From JAOTZA01 sp965224065 (GTDB taxonomy: Bacteria; Acidobacteriota; Thermoanaerobaculia; Multivoradales; JAHEKO01), in assembly GCA_965224065.1 (NCBI GenBank), contig CBDCYF010000005.1, positions 3,472,001 to 3,536,000 on the forward strand: DNA of 64,000 bases. The letters are read 5' to 3'. Both the position numbers and the translations under genes were made by a program. The notes beneath the pieces were generated by a model. The model was not told where the DNA came from. It saw only the letters and a program-made list of their open reading frames with translations, and searched no databases. Shown here piece after piece: positions 44,043 through 53,498 of the stretch (the first letter of the stretch is position 1; each line of letters begins with the position of its first letter).

Positions 44043-46964
44043 TCAACCGTCGCACCGCACACGCTTGGCCAGGTTGTCGAGAGCCGTGAGCCCGTGCTCC
44101 GAGGCGGGCCGCCGAAGAGCGCATCGAACGGGCTCGCCGGCCGGGCCCGTGCTTTGAGCGCAGACCCACGCGAGGCCGCGCTCGGTTGGCGTGCCGTCGG
44201 ACTCGGCCCACACGGCGAGGGTGCCGTCTCCCAAGGTCGTCGCTCCGGTGGCGACGATGGCGCCGGCCGCGAGGCCGTCCAGGTATTCGAGTAGCGTTCC
44301 GGAATCAAAGACCTCGGCCGCCGGGCCGCAGCCGATCTCGACATCCTCCCAGGCGATGACCTGACGGTTTCCGATCGCAAAACTCGATGACGGCGCAGCC
44401 GGCACGTCCTCTCCGGGCGCGGCCGCGACCACCTCGGTCCAGCTCACCTGCCAGTCGATCCTCGGCCCGGGGTCCGGCCACCCGCCGGCGGGCGGCGAGA
44501 TGTCGAGGCCAAACGCCTGTAGCCGGCCGGTCTCGGGGTCGACGCCACCCAGACCGGCAAACGGAACCGGTTGGGGATTCGCTTCGAGCGCCCCGACCAG
44601 CCGCCGCATGTTGGTGAGCGTGGTCTCCGAGTACAGATTCCTGGGAGCGTTGAACTCCACCCGTGGCCGGTCGTCGGTGTTGAGCGGGGCACCGGCAGTG
44701 AACGTTCCGAGCTCGTCGGGACCCAGCAGATACATCCGTGCCCAGCCCCGAGGGTGAAGGAGATCCAGCGGCAGGAGGTCGAGAATGCCGCGAGGTGTGG
44801 CGGCGACTTCGGCCAGCCGATCGAGTTGGAGCCGGTGAGGGGTGCGGCCCCCGATCAAGACCAGATCCCCGAGCTGGGGTGTCCAGACCGTGACGTAGGG
44901 AAAGACCGAGCGATAGGTGGCGAGCACGCCGCGCAGGTCCGCCTCGGACATGCTGTAGGTGTGGAACCACTGCGACATCACGCCGCCGACGGCCAGGTGC
45001 CGCAGCGCCAGCGCGAAGAATTCCCGGGTGAACAGATTCGAGATCCCGCTGATCCACGGGTTGGAGGGCTCGGAGATGATCACGTCATAGAGCTTGCCGG
45101 TGGTGCGCAGGTGGTTGCGCGCGTCGGCGATGACCAGCCGCAGACGGGGGTCGAAGAGCACGCCCTTGTTCTCATCCTGGAAAAACTGCGACGCCTCGAC
45201 GACCTCGGGGGAGATCTCGAGGACTTCCAGCCGCTCGATGGCCTCGTGCGCCACCGCCGCGCCCGCCGTCATCCCGGTTCCCAGGCCGACCATGAGCACA
45301 TCGGCCGGACGCTCGTGCATCAACAGCGGCAGGTGGCCGACGACGAGCTGGGTCTTGCGGTCACCGTGCCGGCTGCCGTCGGCCTTGCCGTTGATCACCA
45401 GCAGCCGCTCCTCGCCCACGTCCCGCACCGAGACGTTGCCGTCGGCTCCTTCGGCGTAGTAGACGAGCCGGTTGCGCCGGCGGATCCATTCGCGAAAGGT
45501 CTCGCCCTCGGGCACGTCCACGATGCGGCTGGCGGCGATAAAGGGGCCGGTGGTCATCACTACCGGGTCCCAGCGCGGCACGGCGGTGGCTAAAAGGAGC
45601 AAGACCGCCGCCGCGACGACCACGTGGAAGCGAGGATTGCGCAGCAGTGAGGCGGCAGGGCGTTTGCGGCCCCGTTCGAGCCATAGCCAGCCGCCCACGA
45701 CTCCGTGGAGCGCCGCCGCCCCGACCACGGTTCCCTGGACCCCGAGCACCGGTAGGGCAAACAGACCGGCGGTGACGATACCGACGACCGTCCCGATGCT
45801 GTTGGCCGCGGCCGCCCGCCCGACGTCCCGGCCTACGGCATCGGCTCGCGAAGCCGCCAAGGCCGTCAGCAGGGGAAACAACGCGCCGAGACACAGGGTC
45901 GGTGCCAGGATCACGCTGGAGGCGAGCAGCACCCCGACTCCCTGGAGGGAAGCGAAGCTCTCCTGGGCCCCAGCCCGGTACGCCGCCAGAAAGAGCTCCG
46001 GAAGACGCCCGATCACCGGCAGACCCAGGAGCGCGAGCAACCCAACGGCCGTCTCGAGCCCGGCCGCCCAGGCGACTGGCTCGCGCACGCGCCGCAGACG
46101 GGCGAACAACAGGCTGCCGAGCGCGATGCCGGCCAGATAGGTGGCCAGGGTGACGCTGAAGGCGTAGACACTCGAGCCCAGGACGAGGGTGAGTGCCCGC
46201 ACCCACGCGAGCTGCAAAGCCATCGCCGCCAGACCTGAAAGCGCCAGCGCCGCCAGCAGCACGTTGCGCCCGGCGGAAGAACGGATGGCGCGGTCGGCTG
46301 CTTCCTGAGTCGGCGTCCGTGTTTGGTCGGCGGACGGGTCGATCGGATCTCGCGGCCGTGGGCGGAGAAACACGGCGGCGATCAGCAAGTTGCAGGTAAC
46401 GGCGGTGAACAGTGTGCCACGGATCCCCAGACGGGGGAGCAGCAAGTATCCGGCGGCGGCCGCTCCGGCGGCGGCTCCCAGCGTGTTGACGCCGTAGATG
46501 GATGCGATGGTGCGAGTCAGCCCTTGATGACGCCGGGCCGAATGGACTCTTTCGAGACCTCGGACCAGGGCCGGCAGCGTGCCTCCCATCAAGAATGTCG
46601 GCGGCAGAAGGACCGCCGTGGCCATCGACAACCGGATCAGCAGGGCGCCGGTGCCGCCCGCGGGCCGGCCGGCGGCCAGGTAGGCGTAGGCGGACTCGAC
46701 CAGGGGCAGCGCCCACACGCCCACGAGAGCACAGGCCCCGATCCCCGCCTCGAGCCAGCCAAACAGACGCAGCGGTTCTTCTTTCCGGTCGGCCCGGGGA
46801 CCCAGAAGCCGGCTGCCCAGGGCCAGGCCGGCCATAAAGGTCGCCAGTACGACCGTGTGGGCCTGGCTGGTGATGCCGAGAAAGGTCGCGAGCTGGCGTC
46901 CCCAGACGACTTCGTAGATCAGCGCCGCGGCGCCCGAGAGAAAAACGAGGAGGTAGACGTGCAT
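44043..46964 (-). CDS. spermidine-synthase-like methyltransferase domain in a 14-helix membrane protein
   Basis: 973 residues. The first 560 or so hold about 12-14 membrane helices in two MFS-like sets (GAAALIYEVVWGRQLATFLG, LALSGLAAMALQLAWVRALT). A spermidine-synthase-type Rossmann domain follows (VLMVGLGTGMTAGAA, LEVLEISPEVVEASQFF, YDVIISEPSNPWISGISNLF). The last 200 residues contain a segment like the ILEI/PANDER fold (VFDSGTLLEYLDGLAAGAIV). Polyamine synthesis is not assured. The MHVYLLVF start is chosen although the frame runs on upstream into the lipid kinase gene. Confidence 0.82.
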   Translation of the reverse strand: MHVYLLVFLSGAAALIYEVVWGRQLATFLGITSQAHTVVLATFMAGLALGSRLLGPRADRKEEPLRLFGWLEAGIGACALVGVWALPLVESAYAYLAAGRPAGGTGALLIRLSMATAVLLPPTFLMGGTLPALVRGLERVHSARRHQGLTRTIASIYGVNTLGAAAGAAAAGYLLLPRLGIRGTLFTAVTCNLLIAAVFLRPRPRDPIDPSADQTRTPTQEAADRAIRSSAGRNVLLAALALSGLAAMALQLAWVRALTLVLGSSVYAFSVTLATYLAGIALGSLLFARLRRVREPVAWAAGLETAVGLLALLGLPVIGRLPELFLAAYRAGAQESFASLQGVGVLLASSVILAPTLCLGALFPLLTALAASRADAVGRDVGRAAAANSIGTVVGIVTAGLFALPVLGVQGTVVGAAALHGVVGGWLWLERGRKRPAASLLRNPRFHVVVAAAVLLLLATAVPRWDPVVMTTGPFIAASRIVDVPEGETFREWIRRRNRLVYYAEGADGNVSVRDVGEERLLVINGKADGSRHGDRKTQLVVGHLPLLMHERPADVLMVGLGTGMTAGAAVAHEAIERLEVLEISPEVVEASQFFQDENKGVLFDPRLRLVIADARNHLRTTGKLYDVIISEPSNPWISGISNLFTREFFALALRHLAVGGVMSQWFHTYSMSEADLRGVLATYRSVFPYVTVWTPQLGDLVLIGGRTPHRLQLDRLAEVAATPRGILDLLPLDLLHPRGWARMYLLGPDELGTFTAGAPLNTDDRPRVEFNAPRNLYSETTLTNMRRLVGALEANPQPVPFAGLGGVDPETGRLQAFGLDISPPAGGWPDPGPRIDWQVSWTEVVAAAPGEDVPAAPSSSFAIGNRQVIAWEDVEIGCGPAAEVFDSGTLLEYLDGLAAGAIVATGATTLGDGTLAVWAESDGTPTERGLAWVCAQSTGPAGEPVRCALRRPASEHGLTALDNLAKRVRCDG

Positions 46965-46984
46965 AGGAGCGAATCCTGGTGCGG

Positions 46985-47899
46985 CTAGCTTCCGGGCGGG
47001 GTGGATGCCCGGCCATGAGAGACCTCGGGCACCAGGATCGACAGCCTGCGCGCCGCCAGTCGGATTTCGACCGGTAGCGGCTGGCGCAAGGCGTCGCCGT
47101 CGAGCTGTACGTCGAGCTCGGCTGAGCCGTCGAGCACAACGGACTCGACGCCGGTCACTTCGACATCGGCGCGCTCGACGTGGCGTCTGCGGGCCAGATC
47201 CCACGCAAACGAGAGCATCGCCCGCCGCCCGCGGCCGTGAAACAAGACTAGCTCGAGCCGGCCGTCGTCGGGCTCGGCGGCGGGCGCGAGGCGGAAGCGC
47301 CCGGCATAGAAGGGCAGGTTGCAAGCCGCCACAAAACCCGCCTGGCGTCGTTCGCCGCCGACCGTTACTTCGATCCCGGGGCTCTCGTATCGCCACCATT
47401 CCCGCAGCGCCGCCAGAGCGACAGCGGGCTTGCCCAGCCGGCGTTTGAGGGCGGGCGAGAGCCGGGCCAGCACGCGCGCATCCAGCCCGGCCGAAGCCTG
47501 CATCAGAAACGGCTCGCCGCCGCACAGGCCGACGTCGATCTGCCGGACACATCCCGCTTCGAGCGCACCAAGGGCTTCGAGCGGATCGCGTGGCAAGCCA
47601 AAGGCCTGGGCGACAACGTCGGTGGTGCCCGCGGGAAGCGGCGCCATGGCGGTGTCGGTGCCGAGAAGCCCCGCCGCGATCTCGCGTAGCGTGCCGTCGC
47701 CACCGAGAGCGAAAACACACTCGGCGCCATCTTCGGCCGCTTCCCTGGCCAACCGAGTTGCGTCGCCCGGCCCGCGGGTTTCGCGTGTCTCCAACCGGTA
47801 GCCGTTTGCCAGCAATGCCGCCTCGACTTCCGGCCGGCGGTAGCGGCCCCGCTGGCCGCTTGCCGGGTTCGAGATGAGCGATGCGCTACGCCGCGGCAT
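46985..47899 (-). CDS. diacylglycerol/sphingosine kinase-family lipid kinase
   Basis: 304 residues. DAGK catalytic domain with LISNPASG at the N-terminus, VFALGGDGTLREIAAGLLGT (GGDGT nucleotide loop) near residue 64 and PLPAGTTDVVAQAFG. The C-terminal beta-sandwich carries CNLPFYAGRFRLAPAAEPDD (metal-site Asp). It resembles YegS/DgkB-type kinases that phosphorylate membrane lipids. It lies 20 nt upstream of the membrane methyltransferase-like gene on the same strand. Confidence 0.9.
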   Translation of the reverse strand: MPRRSASLISNPASGQRGRYRRPEVEAALLANGYRLETRETRGPGDATRLAREAAEDGAECVFALGGDGTLREIAAGLLGTDTAMAPLPAGTTDVVAQAFGLPRDPLEALGALEAGCVRQIDVGLCGGEPFLMQASAGLDARVLARLSPALKRRLGKPAVALAALREWWRYESPGIEVTVGGERRQAGFVAACNLPFYAGRFRLAPAAEPDDGRLELVLFHGRGRRAMLSFAWDLARRRHVERADVEVTGVESVVLDGSAELDVQLDGDALRQPLPVEIRLAARRLSILVPEVSHGRASTPPGS

Positions 47900-47920
47900 C
47901 AGGGAGCTAGATGGATCCGA

Positions 47921-48730
47921 CTACAGCAAGCCGCGAGCGTAGCCGCCGTCCACGGTCACCGCCTGCCCGGTCAGATACGACGCGGCGGGGGAGCACAAGA
48001 AGCCCACCACCCGGCCGATCTCGCTCGGCTCGGCCATCCGTCCGATGGGAAAGTCGCCCTGCCGCTCGGCCAGTACCTCCTCGACGCTCGCGCCCGTGCG
48101 TGCCGCGACGCCTTCGGCGATCTCGACCTGCCGCTCGGTGCGGGTGTAGCCCGGCAGCACCGCGTTGACCGTCACGCCGTCTACCGCTACCTCCTGGGCC
48201 AGGGTCTTGACGTAGCCCATGACCGCCGGCCGTAGGCTGTTCGAGAGAGCCAGGCCGGGGATGGGCTGCTTGGTCGAGACCGAGTTGATGGCGACGATCC
48301 GTCCCCATCCTCGCCGCCGCATCGCCGGCAGCACCAGCCGGCAGAGACGCGGGACAAAAAGAAAGACCAGTGGCCACGCCTCCTCCCAGTCGGCGTCGTC
48401 CAGCTCGGCGGCGGGCTTGACCTTGGGTCCGCCGCCGTTGGCAACAAGGATGTCGATCTGTCCCATCGCTTCCTCGGCGGTCGAGACCAGCTCCTCGAGC
48501 TGCACCGGGTCCCGCACGTCGGCCGGCACCGAGATGACCTCCGGAGCCGACGGAGCGATGGCGCCGAGCCGGCGCTCGGCCGCCGCCAGCTTCTCGCCGC
48601 CACGGCTGCTCAAAACGACTCGCGCGCCCCGTTCGGCGAGCGCCTTGGCGGCGGCGAACCCGAGTCCCGAGCTTGAGCCCGTGACCAGAGCGCCCCGTTC
48701 GGCGAGGTCGGCGTCAACGGGGTTCGACAT
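47921..48730 (-). CDS. short-chain dehydrogenase/reductase with atypical active site
   Basis: 269 residues. Rossmann loop TGSSSGLGFAAAKAL and VANGGGPK in place of NNAG. The usual YxxxK is replaced: where it should lie the chain reads GLALSNSLRPAVMGYVKTLA, with catalytic Ser in INSVSTKQP. This LSNxLR form is known in a subset of FabG-like SDRs and may not reduce ketones in the standard way. C-terminal ASYLTGQAVTVDGGYARG is typical. Lies 21 nt before the lipid kinase gene. Confidence 0.88.
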   Translation of the reverse strand: MSNPVDADLAERGALVTGSSSGLGFAAAKALAERGARVVLSSRGGEKLAAAERRLGAIAPSAPEVISVPADVRDPVQLEELVSTAEEAMGQIDILVANGGGPKVKPAAELDDADWEEAWPLVFLFVPRLCRLVLPAMRRRGWGRIVAINSVSTKQPIPGLALSNSLRPAVMGYVKTLAQEVAVDGVTVNAVLPGYTRTERQVEIAEGVAARTGASVEEVLAERQGDFPIGRMAEPSEIGRVVGFLCSPAASYLTGQAVTVDGGYARGLL

Positions 48731-48758
48731 GGCGGAGAAGTTTACCGTGCCGGTCCGT

Positions 48759-48764
48759 TAGCAT
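48759..48764 (+). promoter_or_regulatory. -10 box of the SH3/peptidase gene
   Basis: TAGCAT, 8 nt, then the ATG at 48773. Confidence 0.45.
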
Positions 48765-48772
48765 CGATCCCG

Positions 48773-50098
48773 ATGAGTTGGTCGAGACTGCGCGGGATCG
48801 TCGCGCCGCTGCTGCTCGTTCTGGTGCTGCTCGTTCTGGCCTTGCTGGCGCTGGCCACCCGGTATCCGGAAGCCGAGGTCATCGCGCGAGCGGAGGGCTG
48901 GCCGATTGTCGGACCGCTGGCGGTGAAGTTTCGAGCGCGGTATGTGCCGGCCGACGCCGCGACGGCTGAGGCGGTGAGCCCCGGCCCCGGATCCGGGGCC
49001 GAGCCCCGAGAGGTGCCGGAGGTGGAGATCATCCGGGTCGTGGGCGAGGATTTCTTGGGAGTCAAGCCCAAGGTCTGGGCACCCGCCGGAACCCGGATCC
49101 ATGTCCGCCCGGATACCGCCAGCCGGGTGATCCTGCGGCTCCAGCGCGATTTTCCCCTCTCCCGGTTGAGCCAGAAAGGCGATTGGTACGAGGTGCGATT
49201 TGGCAACCTCACGACCACGGGGATGTCGAAGGGCTGGGTTCTGCTCCAGGACTACCGCGAGCCGAGTGCCGAAGAGTTGAGTGCCCCCACCCCGGTCGTG
49301 CCGCTGGCCGCGACCGCGGCCGATGGGACAACGATCGAGGCGGCGAGGGAAGGGCTGATGGACGGCGGTGTCGAGGGCCGTTGCGGTTCCTATTCGCTCT
49401 GGACCGACGTCGACGACGCCGCGATGCTGGAGGCGTGCGAGCGAGTGGGCTCGCGGGTCGATGAGGCCTACCGGAAGCGATACGACATCGATCCGGTGAG
49501 CGGGGCCGCCGAGACCGTCTTTCTGTTCCGGAACACCGAGGCGTACAGCCATTTCCGTGACCGCCTGGCACCCGACGCGCTCGAGCTGGCCCACGCCTAC
49601 CCGGGGCGTGGCTATGTGGCGGTGGCCCGCGCCCGGCGCTCGGTCGCGGAGCTGGCGCGGAGCTTGGCCCACGAGCTGGCGCATCTGCTCAACCGGCGCA
49701 GCCTGGGGCCCGCGCTGCCGCCCTGGCTGGACGAGGGGATCGCGCGGGACTTCGCCTTGCACGCGGGGAGCCTGAGTGACGCGGCCGGGCGCGGCCGGCG
49801 CCTGCCCACATTGCCGGGCCAGGACCGGGTGGCCTCGCTGCGTGTGCTCTTGCCGCTCGACCGAGCTGCGTTTCAGAAGAACGCCGGGCTCAACTACCGG
49901 GCCGCCGGTCTATGGGTCGAGTTCTTTCTCGAATCAGGCGGGGGGAGCTTACGGGGTCGTTTTGGTGATTTTCTGCGCGCGGTGGCCCGCGGCGAGCCGA
50001 TCACGGAAGAGCTCCTGCTGGAACATCTGGATTCGAGCTGGCCGGAGCTCGAATCGGCGTTTACCGAGTGGGAGCTGGCTGGTTTCGCCGGCCGCTAG
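48773..50098 (+). CDS. membrane-anchored SH3-like and gluzincin metallopeptidase-like protein
   Basis: 441 residues. N-terminal helix (VAPLLLVLVLLVLALLAL), then an SH3-type domain (about 100-160, PAGTRIHVRPDTASRVI, GMSKGWVLLQDY). A peptidase-MA-like domain follows with HELAHLLNRR (HExxH) near 283 and WLDEGIARDFA carrying the third ligand Glu. Likely acts on envelope proteins or peptidoglycan. The first helix lacks an obvious cleavage site, so it is probably a membrane anchor. Its end overlaps the convergent oxidoreductase by 4 nt. Confidence 0.75.
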   Translation: MSWSRLRGIVAPLLLVLVLLVLALLALATRYPEAEVIARAEGWPIVGPLAVKFRARYVPADAATAEAVSPGPGSGAEPREVPEVEIIRVVGEDFLGVKPKVWAPAGTRIHVRPDTASRVILRLQRDFPLSRLSQKGDWYEVRFGNLTTTGMSKGWVLLQDYREPSAEELSAPTPVVPLAATAADGTTIEAAREGLMDGGVEGRCGSYSLWTDVDDAAMLEACERVGSRVDEAYRKRYDIDPVSGAAETVFLFRNTEAYSHFRDRLAPDALELAHAYPGRGYVAVARARRSVAELARSLAHELAHLLNRRSLGPALPPWLDEGIARDFALHAGSLSDAAGRGRRLPTLPGQDRVASLRVLLPLDRAAFQKNAGLNYRAAGLWVEFFLESGGGSLRGRFGDFLRAVARGEPITEELLLEHLDSSWPELESAFTEWELAGFAGR

Positions 50099-51132
50099 TC
50101 GCCGACCGTCAAGACGATCTTGCCGAATTGTTCGCGGTTCTCGAGCGCCCTCTGCGCCGCCGGAGCTTCTTCCAACGGAAACGTACGGTCGATGACCGGT
50201 TTGAGTTCGCCGGTCTCGAAGAAGCGCAGTAGATGCCGGAGCTCCGCCTGGCTCCCCATGGTCGAACCCAGAATCGACAGGCTCTTGAAAAAGACCGCTC
50301 GGAGGTTGATCTCGGCCTGGGCGCCGGTGGTTGCCCCGCACAAGACGATCCGCCCGGCCCAGGCCAGCGTACGGCAGGTTTTCTCGAATGTCTCGCCCCC
50401 CACATGCTCGAACGCTACCTCGACCCCCTTGCGGCCGGTGATGTCGCGGGTGGCGGCGACAAAATCGTCGGTCTTGTAGTTGACCGTGTGGGTGGCGCCC
50501 AGCTCGCGCGCCTTTTCGAGCTTCTCATCGCTGCCCGCGGTGGCGATGATGCGGCGGGCGCCCAGCAGCTTGGCGATCTGGATACCGGCGCTCGAGACAC
50601 CCGAGCCGGCCGCCTGGATGAGGACATCTTCCAGAGGCTGGAGCTTTGCCCGCTCGGCCAGCATGTGCCAGGCGGTCAGGAACACCAGCGGGATCGCCGC
50701 CGCCTCGACATAGCCGAGGCCCTCGGGCAACGGCAAGACGTTGCGTCGCGGAACGACCGCCAGCTCGGCATAGCCGCCGTCGTGGTGCTCGCCGAGGATG
50801 CCATAGCGGCGACAGAGGTGGTCGGCGCCTCCGACGCACTTCTCGCAGACGCCACACGAGAGACCTGGGGCGACCAATGCCGGCTTGCCGGGCTCCAGAT
50901 CGTCGACACCGACGCCCACGGCGTCGACGTCACCCGCGATCTCACTCCCCGGGATCAAGGGCAGCGGGAACTCGTGCCCGGGAACCCCGTTCCGCACCCA
51001 CAGGTCCAACCGGTTCAGGGCGCAGGCCCGGATGGCGATCCGGACCTCGCCGGGTCCGGGCTCCGGAGCGGGAAGCTCCGTCCATTCGAGCACCTCGGGC
51101 CCGCCGTGGCGCTCGATCCGGTAAGCACGCAT
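50095..51132 (-). CDS. zinc-type alcohol dehydrogenase/quinone oxidoreductase family protein
   Basis: 345 residues of the MDR superfamily. The GroES-like part has VRNGVPGHEFPLPLIPGSE and a structural-zinc cluster (GLSCGVCEKCVGGADHLC). The Rossmann part has VLIQAAGSGVSSAGIQIAKL near 165. The catalytic zinc Cys is replaced (LDLWVRNG), as in quinone-oxidoreductase relatives. NADPH-dependent reduction is expected; substrate unknown. Convergent with the peptidase-like gene. Confidence 0.87.
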   Translation of the reverse strand: MRAYRIERHGGPEVLEWTELPAPEPGPGEVRIAIRACALNRLDLWVRNGVPGHEFPLPLIPGSEIAGDVDAVGVGVDDLEPGKPALVAPGLSCGVCEKCVGGADHLCRRYGILGEHHDGGYAELAVVPRRNVLPLPEGLGYVEAAAIPLVFLTAWHMLAERAKLQPLEDVLIQAAGSGVSSAGIQIAKLLGARRIIATAGSDEKLEKARELGATHTVNYKTDDFVAATRDITGRKGVEVAFEHVGGETFEKTCRTLAWAGRIVLCGATTGAQAEINLRAVFFKSLSILGSTMGSQAELRHLLRFFETGELKPVIDRTFPLEEAPAAQRALENREQFGKIVLTVGD

Positions 51133-51189
51133 GTGCGGGCGATCTTAGTGGATGACAGCGAGGCGCAACCGCCTGGCCGCCCGCTCCGC

Positions 51190-51195
51190 TAGACT
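51190..51195 (+). promoter_or_regulatory. -10 box, leaderless start of the secreted hypothetical gene
   Basis: TAGACT, 7 nt, then the ATG at 51203. This favours it over an ATG at 51152. Confidence 0.5.
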
Positions 51196-51202
51196 TCGGG
51201 GA

Positions 51203-52048
51203 ATGGGCTCCGCCACCCGGAACACCGTCCCGGCCGCTCTCTGCCTATTGGTCCTGGCGTTGGCGCCCACCAGGGCGGGCGCCGAGCTTCCGTTTCTGCT
51301 CGATCTCCCTGCCACGCACAAGAGCTGGGCGGGTGTGCGGTACACGCCCGGGTCGCTCGACCGCGCTTCTCACGTCCAGGACCGGTTGGGACTGCTGGTC
51401 GACGATTTCGACCGTTGGACGGACCAGAAGCAACCGCTCTTCGCCTATCTGCTGTCGCGAACGGAGTGGGAGGAGGTCGGCGTGCGAATCCCCTACGGGC
51501 TTCCGGCACGCCTGCCGGATGGCGGGATCGTGCTGGCGGCCTGGGGCGACAAGGGGATGGTGGCTCTGTGGCGGGAGCTTTTGAACGGCGCCTTGCCGGA
51601 GATCGAGGGCACCCCGCTGCGCGGCACGGTGGAGGAGTCGTCGAGCCTGCTGGCGCTGGACCTCCTCGGGCAGGTCGAAGCGTCGCGGACGCTGGTTGCG
51701 AGAGGAGAGTTGCAAGCGGCCGAACCGCGGGTCTACGATCTGTTCGCCCACACGCTCGCCGCGTCGGCGTTCTACCGTCACGAGCGCGGCCGGTTCAACG
51801 ACATCGCTGCGCTGTTTCGGCGGTTGGCTGCGGCCGAGGTGAGTGCTGACTCATCTCATGCCGACCTGCGCACGCTGCTCCAGGAGCAGGCGCGGACCTT
51901 CAACGCCGCGCACTGGCTGCTGGCCAAACGCGGCGAAGACGCCCCCAAGACGCTGTTCAAGCTGGCGAGAAAGAAAAAAGGCGCCCTCGACACGAGCACC
52001 TTACGCCAGAGGTTCCCCGAGCTCGCGGCGTGGCTGGGGGAGAGCTAG
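51203..52048 (+). CDS. secreted protein of unknown function
   Basis: 281 residues. A clean Sec signal (TVPAALCLLVLALAPTRAGA) is cleaved near residue 25. The mature part is mixed alpha-beta, with FLLDLPATHKSWAGVRYTPG and a helical C-terminal half that contains no Cys. No family recognised. The stop is directly followed by the ATG of the MBL-rhodanese gene (TAGATG), so the two are likely cotranscribed. Confidence 0.65.
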   Translation: MGSATRNTVPAALCLLVLALAPTRAGAELPFLLDLPATHKSWAGVRYTPGSLDRASHVQDRLGLLVDDFDRWTDQKQPLFAYLLSRTEWEEVGVRIPYGLPARLPDGGIVLAAWGDKGMVALWRELLNGALPEIEGTPLRGTVEESSSLLALDLLGQVEASRTLVARGELQAAEPRVYDLFAHTLAASAFYRHERGRFNDIAALFRRLAAAEVSADSSHADLRTLLQEQARTFNAAHWLLAKRGEDAPKTLFKLARKKKGALDTSTLRQRFPELAAWLGES

Positions 52049-53467
52049 ATGTTCTTTCGCCAGATCCTGGACCGCCGGCTGGCTCAGTACGCGTACCTGA
52101 TCGGCTGCCAGCGCGCGCGTGAGGCGATCGTCATCGACCCAGAACGTGATGTGGACCGGTATCTGGACCTGGCACGCCGGGAGGATCTGGAGATCACCGC
52201 GGTGGCCGAGACCCACATCCACGCCGACTTCTTGTCCGGCGCCCGCGAGCTGGCGGAGCGCACCGACGCGGTGGCTTACCTGTCGGACGAGGGCGGGGAA
52301 GGCTGGCGCTACCGGTGGCCGGCGGAAGACGGCTGCCGGCATGTCCCGCTGCGCGACGGTGACACCTTCCGTGTCGGCGAGATCGAGCTCCGAGCGCTGC
52401 ACACTCCCGGTCACACGCCCGAGCACGTGAGCTTTCTGGTCACCGATCGTGGGGGTGGGGCTACCGAGCCGATGGGACTGGCCTCGGGTGATTTTGTTTT
52501 TGTCGGCGATCTGGGCCGTCCCGACCTGCTGGAGTCGGCGGCCGGGCAGAGTGGCGCGATGGACCCTGCGGCACGCGCCCTCTACCGATCGGTTGGCGAT
52601 TTTCTCGAGCTGCCGGATTATCTGCGTGTGTGGCCGGGTCACGGCGCCGGCAGCGCCTGTGGCAAGGCACTGGGCGCGGTCCCGGATTCGACGGTCGGCT
52701 ACGAGCGGCGGTACAACGCTTCGATTCAAGCGGCTTCGCGCGGCGAGGATGCCTTTGTGGAGTCGATTCTGGAAGGCCAGCCCGAGCCGCCACTCTATTT
52801 CGGACGCATGAAGCGCCTGAACCGGGACGGTCCCCCGTTGCTCGGGAGCTTGCCGTCGCCCTCACGCCTCGGAGCGGAAGAGCTGGCGGGGCTCGCCGGT
52901 CGCCGCGACGCCGCGGTCATCGACACTCGGCTGGACCGCGTGGCGTATATGGCGTCGCACCTCGTCGGCTCGTTGTACGCGCCGCTCGACAAGAGCTTTC
53001 CGACGGTTGCCGGCTCCTATGTCGAGCCCGGGCAACCGATCACGCTGATCGTGGAAGAGGACAGGGTAGAGGAGGCGGTTCGCGAGCTGGTGCGTATCGG
53101 GCTGGACGAGGTCACCGGGTTTGCGCCGCCCGGAGCGCTCGCGGATGTGTCCAGCGAGGTGCTGCGCTCGACCCCCCGCGTCGATTTTGAGGCCGCGCTG
53201 GCGCGGGCCGACGGCGTGCTTCTGGATGTCCGGGGCCGCTCGGAGTTCGTGGCCGGTCGTCTGGAGGGGGCACTCAACATCGCCCACACCCGGCTGCTCG
53301 AGCGGCAAGCCGAGGTGCCCGCGGGTGAGACTGTCTACGTGCACTGCGCGAGCGGAGCCCGGGCGGCTGCCGCCACAGCGCTTCTCGGGCGCTTGGGTCA
53401 CTCGGTGACCTATGTGGACGATCTGTTCTCCCGTGTGCCGCGGGCTCTCGTCGTTCGCGGCGTTTGA
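52049..53467 (+). CDS. MBL-fold hydrolase fused to rhodanese domains (persulfide dioxygenase-like)
   Basis: 472 residues. N-terminal metallo-beta-lactamase domain with ETHIHADFLSGARELAE (THxHxD), LHTPGHTPEHVSF and FVGDLGRPDLL. Two rhodanese modules follow; the first (about 285-360) lacks its Cys, the second has VYVHCASGARAAAATALL with the active Cys. This matches bacterial ETHE1/BlhA-type persulfide dioxygenases that oxidise glutathione persulfide with Fe2+. A hydrolase role cannot be excluded. Follows the secreted protein without a gap. Confidence 0.87.
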   Translation: MFFRQILDRRLAQYAYLIGCQRAREAIVIDPERDVDRYLDLARREDLEITAVAETHIHADFLSGARELAERTDAVAYLSDEGGEGWRYRWPAEDGCRHVPLRDGDTFRVGEIELRALHTPGHTPEHVSFLVTDRGGGATEPMGLASGDFVFVGDLGRPDLLESAAGQSGAMDPAARALYRSVGDFLELPDYLRVWPGHGAGSACGKALGAVPDSTVGYERRYNASIQAASRGEDAFVESILEGQPEPPLYFGRMKRLNRDGPPLLGSLPSPSRLGAEELAGLAGRRDAAVIDTRLDRVAYMASHLVGSLYAPLDKSFPTVAGSYVEPGQPITLIVEEDRVEEAVRELVRIGLDEVTGFAPPGALADVSSEVLRSTPRVDFEAALARADGVLLDVRGRSEFVAGRLEGALNIAHTRLLERQAEVPAGETVYVHCASGARAAAATALLGRLGHSVTYVDDLFSRVPRALVVRGV

Positions 53468-53498
53468 TTCCGCGGAGCCGCCACCATCGGATTGATGT

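Noticed and set aside
46965..47720. An upstream extension of the membrane spermidine-synthase-like gene.
   Set aside because: It overlaps the well-supported lipid kinase gene; homology begins at MHVYLLVF.
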